NCBI GenBank assembly: GCA_900543305.1 | Contig: UQQZ01000095.1 | Span: 1 to 8,795 of the forward strand | Reading direction: 5' to 3' | DNA: 8,795 nt | Source of the DNA: an uncultured Oscillospiraceae bacterium | GTDB taxonomy: Bacteria > Bacillota > Clostridia > Oscillospirales > Acutalibacteraceae | In this document: in pieces, positions 5,777 through 8,795 of the stretch | Layout: each line of letters starts with the position of its first letter | Numbering within the stretch: position 1 is the stretch's first letter | The notes under the pieces: generated by a model | Told to the model about the DNA's origin: nothing | The model's input: only the letters and a program-made list of their open reading frames with translations | Databases searched by the model: none | Translations under genes and position numbers: made by a program

Positions 5777-6541
5777 TTACCGGTTGTTCTTCAAAAGTTC
5801 CGCCGCCAATTCCCCGTAGGCTTTGGCCCCTCGGGAGGAGCGGTCATAGTAGAGGGCGGGCTGCCCGAAGCCGGGAGCTTCCGACAACCGCACCGTCCGG
5901 GGTATCACGGTTTTAAATACCTTGCGGGGGAAATAGCGCTTTACTTCCTCCACCACCTGCTGGGTCAGGTTCAGCCGGCCGTCATACATGGTCAGCAGCA
6001 CCCCTTCAATGTCCAACAGGTCGTTATACTGGCGCTTGACCCGCCGCACCGTGTTCATCAACTGGGACAATCCCTCCAAGGCATAATATTCGCACTGGAT
6101 GGGAATTAGAATGGTGTCCGCCGCAGTGAGGGCGTTGGTGGTGATCAGCCCCAAAGAAGGCGGGCAATCGATCAGCACATAGTCGTACTCCCCACGGATG
6201 GGCGCCAGGGCGTTTTTCAGCACCGCCTCCCGGTTCTCCATGGCGGCCAGTTCAATTTCCGCCGCCGCCAGATCCATATTGGAGGGCAGCAAGGTCAGGT
6301 TTTTAAACTCCGTGGGCACCAGTGCCTCTTTGGCTTTGGCGCCGCCGATGAGCACCTGGTAGGCGGTCACCTTACAGGAACGCCGGTCTACTCCCACCCC
6401 ACTGGTGGAATTGCCCTGGGGGTCTGTATCCGCCAGCAGCACTTTTTTTCCCTGGTCTCCCAGGGCCGCCGCCAGGTTTACGGCGGTGGTGGTCTTGCCC
6501 GCGCCGCCCTTTTGGTTTGCCACAGCTATGATTTTTCCCAT
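5777..6541 (-). CDS. parA: Chromosome-partitioning ATPase ParA (Soj)
   Basis: A 254-aa deviant-Walker ATPase that dimerises on ATP, binds the nucleoid non-specifically and is released by ParB. In Bacillus the same protein also controls DnaA. The deviant Walker A is KGGAGKTT (11-18) with signature Lys11 and Lys16. Walker A' is ADTDPQGN (37-44), with Asp38 and Asp40. Walker B is VLIDCPPSLG (122-131), with Asp125. The C-terminal RLSEAPGFGQP (218-228) holds a basic residue that in Soj contributes to DNA binding. The start ATG at 6539-6541 gives the standard MGKII N-terminus. The nearest Shine-Dalgarno-like sequence, GGGAGG, is 12 nt upstream, rather far, with a weaker AAGAG 4 nt upstream. The upstream in-frame extension has no family similarity. 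parB starts 13 nt after its stop. Its own promoter is at 6588-6596, and a parS-like site lies further upstream. Confidence 0.97.
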   Translation of the reverse strand: MGKIIAVANQKGGAGKTTTAVNLAAALGDQGKKVLLADTDPQGNSTSGVGVDRRSCKVTAYQVLIGGAKAKEALVPTEFKNLTLLPSNMDLAAAEIELAAMENREAVLKNALAPIRGEYDYVLIDCPPSLGLITTNALTAADTILIPIQCEYYALEGLSQLMNTVRRVKRQYNDLLDIEGVLLTMYDGRLNLTQQVVEEVKRYFPRKVFKTVIPRTVRLSEAPGFGQPALYYDRSSRGAKAYGELAAELLKNNR

Positions 6542-6587
6542 GGGCTCTTTTGGCCTCCCTATCCATTTAGTTTCGCGGTCGGGTTCT

Positions 6588-6599
6588 ATTTTACCACAA
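6588..6599 (-). promoter_or_regulatory. Extended -10 (TRTG) promoter of parAB
   Basis: The minus strand reads TTGTGGTAAAAT: TAAAAT at 6593-6588 is a 5/6 -10, preceded by TGTGG, the Gram-positive TRTGN extension. The -35 region 17 bp further up is poor (TTTCCT), which extended -10 promoters tolerate. The expected start is near 6581, about 40 nt before parA. The same core is found ahead of noc, which strengthens the call. Confidence 0.65.
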
Positions 6600-6651
6600 C
6601 TGCCCTCGAAAGGAAAGGGCGCCACCCTCTTTTCCCAAACTTTTTCCCAAT

Positions 6652-6667
6652 TGTTTCACATGAAACA
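6652..6667. promoter_or_regulatory. parS-like centromere site
   Basis: TGTTTCACATGAAACA matches the well-known Bacillus parS consensus TGTTTCACGTGAAACA at 15 of 16 positions. The one difference is at the centre (CA for CG). It lies in the parA-noc spacer, about 70 bp upstream of the predicted parA start of transcription, where ParB is expected to load. ParB nucleation here could both mark the origin region and influence parAB expression; the second part is inference. Confidence 0.87.
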
Positions 6668-6670
6668 TGC

Positions 6671-6712
6671 AACGAAAAGGCGGCCCCGGGTGTGAAGCCC
6701 TGGGCCGCCTTT
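6671..6712 (-). terminator. Strong rho-independent terminator of noc
   Basis: On the minus strand AAAGGCGGCCC (6712-6702) pairs with GGGCCGCCTTT (6686-6676) over 11 bp. After one A-G mismatch GGG pairs with CCC around the loop CTTCACA, and TTTTCGTT follows. It separates noc from parAB. The arms also allow some function on the plus strand, where no gene is read. Confidence 0.92.
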
Positions 6713-6739
6713 CCTGTGGGAAATGAATAAGGGAATGGG

Positions 6740-7540
6740 TTAAACTTGTACTCTGTTGAATTTGGGGATCCGCACGGTACATTCAATGTACTCTTCCGTT
6801 TCCTTTTTCTCCGTCTGGGCTTCAATGCCCGCGGTTTTCATGGCATCCACCGCATGATCGATGGTGTTGATGAACAGCCGGATGTCCTTGGCCACAAAGG
6901 TCCGCTTGGGACCTTTCCCCTGACGCTTTGGCTTCAGGGCAGCCGCCACCAGCTCTTCCGTTTGGGAAACGTTCAAATGCTTCTCCCCCACTTGCCGGAG
7001 GATCCTTTGCCGAACATTGATATCGTCGATGCGAACCAGTGCCCTGGCGTGACGTTCCGTCAGCTTGAACTCCAAAATCTCCGTCTGCTCCTCCGGGGAG
7101 AGTTTCAGCAGCCGCAGCTTGTTTGCCAAGTAGGACTGACTGATCCCCAACCGTTTGGCGGCCTCTTCCTGGGTGATTCGCCACTCCCGGAGCAAATTGA
7201 CAAGGGCGTTGGCCTGCTCGAACATTTGCAGGTCCTGGCGCTGGATATTTTCCAGCAAGGCCAGTACGGCGCTGTCTTCCGGTTGGCAATCGGCCACCAG
7301 GGCGGGAATCTCCTTGAGCCCCGCCAATTTACAGGCCCTCAACCGCCGTTCTCCGGCGATCAGGTAGTATGCCCCGTTTTCCCGGCGGACGGTCACCGGT
7401 TGAAGCAATCCGTTTTCCTGGATGCTCTGGGCCAAGGCCTGGAGGTCCTCCTCCCGGAATACCTTTCGGGGTTGGGAGGGATTGGGCAGGATCCGCGACA
7501 CCGGCAATTTTGTCAGCCTGAGCTTGTCCTTAAAAAACAT
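6740..7540 (-). CDS. noc: Nucleoid occlusion protein Noc (ParB paralogue)
   Basis: A 266-aa ParB/Noc-family CTPase. In Bacillus, Noc spreads from NBS sites, binds the membrane and blocks Z-ring assembly over the nucleoid. CTP motifs are GERRLRAC (63-70) and ENIQRQD (97-103). The helix-turn-helix is TQEEAAKRLGISQSYLANKL (123-142). The four specificity positions are Q135, K141, K146 and R163, the set reported for NBS-binding Noc. The C-terminus (RIPK near 257-260, with EEYIECTV before it) resembles Bacillus Noc. The start ATG at 7538-7540 has AAAGGAAGG 8 nt upstream; an in-frame TTG at 7616-7618 has no ribosome binding site and adds an unrelated tail. The N-terminus MFFKDKLRLTKL could form a short amphipathic membrane-binding helix, but the linker seen in Bacillus before the CTP domain is missing. 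The gene has its own promoter and a strong terminator. Confidence 0.9.
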   Translation of the reverse strand: MFFKDKLRLTKLPVSRILPNPSQPRKVFREEDLQALAQSIQENGLLQPVTVRRENGAYYLIAGERRLRACKLAGLKEIPALVADCQPEDSAVLALLENIQRQDLQMFEQANALVNLLREWRITQEEAAKRLGISQSYLANKLRLLKLSPEEQTEILEFKLTERHARALVRIDDINVRQRILRQVGEKHLNVSQTEELVAAALKPKRQGKGPKRTFVAKDIRLFINTIDHAVDAMKTAGIEAQTEKKETEEYIECTVRIPKFNRVQV

Positions 7541-7565
7541 GTGCCGCGCCTTCCTTTCGTGGCAT

Positions 7566-7577
7566 ATTCTACCACAA
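7566..7577 (-). promoter_or_regulatory. Extended -10 (TRTG) promoter of noc
   Basis: The minus strand reads TTGTGGTAGAAT: -10 TAGAAT (7571-7566) is preceded by TGTGG, with no good -35. Twelve of thirteen bases of TTGTGGTARAATA are shared with the parA promoter at 6587-6599, the only difference being the purine in the -10. The predicted start near 7559 leaves a leader of about 19 nt with the ribosome binding site almost at its 5' end. Confidence 0.55.
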
Positions 7578-7625
7578 GGGAGGGCACGGCTTTTGTTGTA
7601 CGGTGTCGAGAGACACAAATATTTT

Positions 7626-8066
7626 TTACAAATACTTTTTGAATCCTTTTGCCTCCTGGAACCCCAAGGCGTGATAGAACTTGTGGGCCCCGGTCCGGTT
7701 CAGGCCGGACACCAAAATCTCATAGTGACAATTCCATTGGTCTTTTGCCCAGGCTTCAATGGCTTCAAACATGCTCCGCCCCACGCCTTTGCCTTGATAA
7801 CGTTCCAGCACTGCCACGTTCTCCACCAGCAAAATGGGGCGGCAGGTGTCACAGATGTCCTCAAAGACCACGCCCAACAGGCTGCCGCAAATGGTGCCCG
7901 TGTCCCGGTCCTCCGCCACCAGCAGGTATTTCTGAGGGTCGGCGTCGATTTTCTTCAGCAGCTTCTTCACCGTTTCCCGGTCCCCGGCCTTGTCGCTGAT
8001 CACAAGCATCACCTGGTCCAGTCCATCCAAGTCTTTCTCTTCCGCTTTCCGCAGGATCAGATTCAT
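7626..8066 (-). CDS. GNAT-family N-acetyltransferase
   Basis: A 146-aa protein with the GNAT fold, which moves an acetyl group from acetyl-CoA to an amine. The central strand LLVENVAVLERY (79-90) leads into the acetyl-CoA pyrophosphate-binding loop QGKGVG (91-96), the Q/RxxGxG/A motif A. Tyr131 in HKFYHALGF (128-136) is at the position often used as the general acid. The N-terminus LILRKAEEKDLDGL is typical of the family. The substrate (small molecule or protein) cannot be told from sequence. The ATG at 8064-8066 has AAAGGAGGA 8 nt upstream, and this site overlaps the rsmG stop codon, so the gene is translationally coupled to rsmG. No terminator follows it; a small 5-bp hairpin lies at 7603-7616 without a T-tract. 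It separates rsmG from noc, which are often adjacent in Firmicutes. Confidence 0.9.
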   Translation of the reverse strand: MNLILRKAEEKDLDGLDQVMLVISDKAGDRETVKKLLKKIDADPQKYLLVAEDRDTGTICGSLLGVVFEDICDTCRPILLVENVAVLERYQGKGVGRSMFEAIEAWAKDQWNCHYEILVSGLNRTGAHKFYHALGFQEAKGFKKYL

Positions 8067-8081
8067 GGTACAAGTCCTCCT

Positions 8082-8792
8082 TTATAAGGGATGTTTCCCG
8101 ATGGTTCCCCCATGACGGGGATACCCTTTGGGCGTAAACCGCAGTTTCTGACAGACGATCAACTGACGCTCTCCCGCCTGGGGCAGGGTAAAGGTGAGCA
8201 CTTCCGGTTCTCCGGAGCCCAACACCTCCAGAGCGTGGTCTGCCTCCCGGAGCTCTTCCGATCCTCCCGGGCCCTTCATGGCAATAAAGTGGCCCTTCAT
8301 CTTGATGAGAGGCATGCAGTACTCTGCCAGAATGTTCATGGGCGCCACAGCCCTGGCCACCGCCAGGTCAAACCGCTCCCGCATGGTCTTGTCCAGGCCG
8401 GCTTCTTCCGCCCGCTTGTGGACCCGGGTGCTGGAGATGTGCAGCTGACGGCACACCACCCCCAGAAAGTTCAGTCGTTTCTGAGTGCCGTCCAGCAGGG
8501 TCAGGTCAATATCCGGCCGCATAATCTTCAGGGGAATCCCCGGAAAACCTGCTCCGGTGCCCACATCGATGACCCGGGCCCCTTGGCGCAGCTTCCCCCA
8601 GGAAAGCAAAGTCATGCTGTCCAGAAAATGTTTCTCCACCACTTCCTCCGGCTGGGTGATGGCGGTGAGATTCATTTTCTCATTCCACTCCACCAGCAGC
8701 TCCCAATACCGCTGGAACTGCTCCCCCTGCCGGTCGTTGACGGTCCAGCCCAATTCCTTGGCCCGGGCCTGCAAAAGCTCTTTCACTTCCAT
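8082..8792 (-). CDS. rsmG: 16S rRNA (guanine-N7)-methyltransferase RsmG (GidB)
   Basis: A 236-aa SAM-dependent methyltransferase that places m7G in the 16S rRNA 530 loop (G527 in E. coli numbering); loss in other species gives low-level streptomycin resistance. The N-terminal helices include YWELLVEWNEKMNLT (29-43) and the KHFLDSM segment (54-60). Motif I for SAM is VIDVGTGAGFPGIPLKI (74-90), and LTLLDGTQKR (97-106) follows. The VARAVAP segment (145-151) is diagnostic of the family. The C-terminal YPRHGGTIGKHPL matches the usual YPR-x-G-x-P-x-K-x-PL ending. The ATG at 8790-8792 fits the family N-terminus; an in-frame TTG sits at the window edge and the ribosome binding site is outside, so a slightly longer protein cannot be excluded. 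It is normally the last gene of the mnmE-mnmG-rsmG cluster, which would lie to the right. Confidence 0.96.
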   Translation of the reverse strand: MEVKELLQARAKELGWTVNDRQGEQFQRYWELLVEWNEKMNLTAITQPEEVVEKHFLDSMTLLSWGKLRQGARVIDVGTGAGFPGIPLKIMRPDIDLTLLDGTQKRLNFLGVVCRQLHISSTRVHKRAEEAGLDKTMRERFDLAVARAVAPMNILAEYCMPLIKMKGHFIAMKGPGGSEELREADHALEVLGSGEPEVLTFTLPQAGERQLIVCQKLRFTPKGYPRHGGTIGKHPL

Positions 8793-8795
8793 CAA

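Noticed and set aside
7603..7616. Hairpin GTGTC-GAGA-GACAC between the GNAT gene and noc
   Set aside because: It has only 5 bp and no T-tract in the direction of transcription, so I do not call it a terminator.
7541..7618. TTG start adding 26 residues to Noc
   Set aside because: No ribosome binding site precedes it, the added residues have no family similarity, and the predicted noc promoter lies within this stretch.

Overview
The window looks like chromosomal DNA from a fairly GC-rich, low-GC-Gram-positive lineage (Firmicutes/Clostridia, plausibly an Oscillospiraceae-type gut anaerobe). The evidence is the rsmG - noc - parA (soj) - parB (spo0J) gene order typical of the origin-proximal region in Firmicutes, sigma-A style promoters with the Gram-positive TRTG (-16) extension, and strong AAAGGAGG ribosome binding sites. 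The genus is an inference and cannot be fixed from this window alone. No phage, insertion sequence, CRISPR array or integrase is visible.

Layout from left to right. Positions 1-236 carry the minus-strand end of a tRNA-Glu(UUC) and a complete tRNA-Met(CAU), driven by a perfect consensus promoter whose transcript begins with an 11-bp hairpin. Next comes guaB (IMP dehydrogenase, minus strand). A 330-bp divergent spacer (1710-2039) holds the guaB promoter, a plus-strand terminator and the promoter of an LacY-like MFS transporter (plus strand, 2040-3242, ending in a strong terminator). A 340-bp convergent spacer (3243-3582) holds that terminator, two hairpin-forming inverted repeats and the serS terminator. 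From 3583 to the right edge everything is on the minus strand: serS, parB, parA, a spacer with a parS-like site and the noc terminator, noc, a GNAT acetyltransferase gene and rsmG.

How the genes work together. ParA, ParB and the parS-like 16-mer between parA and noc form a chromosome-segregation module. Noc is a ParB paralogue that in Bacillus links the nucleoid to division-site choice. The two paralogues here differ at exactly the four positions known to separate parS-binding ParB from NBS-binding Noc (R/A/N/G against Q/K/K/R). parA and parB are tightly coupled, and no terminator is visible between parB and serS, so serS may be expressed with them. parA and noc carry near-identical TTGTGGTARAATA promoter cores, and a strong terminator separates noc from parAB. 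rsmG and the GNAT gene overlap at the ribosome-binding-site level.

The clearest items for a second look are the parS-like site, the Noc/ParB specificity split with an unusually short Noc N-terminus, the symmetric guaB promoter facing a lone plus-strand terminator (a possible short divergent RNA), and the non-canonical SerRS signatures. I did not find a clearly new multi-gene system.
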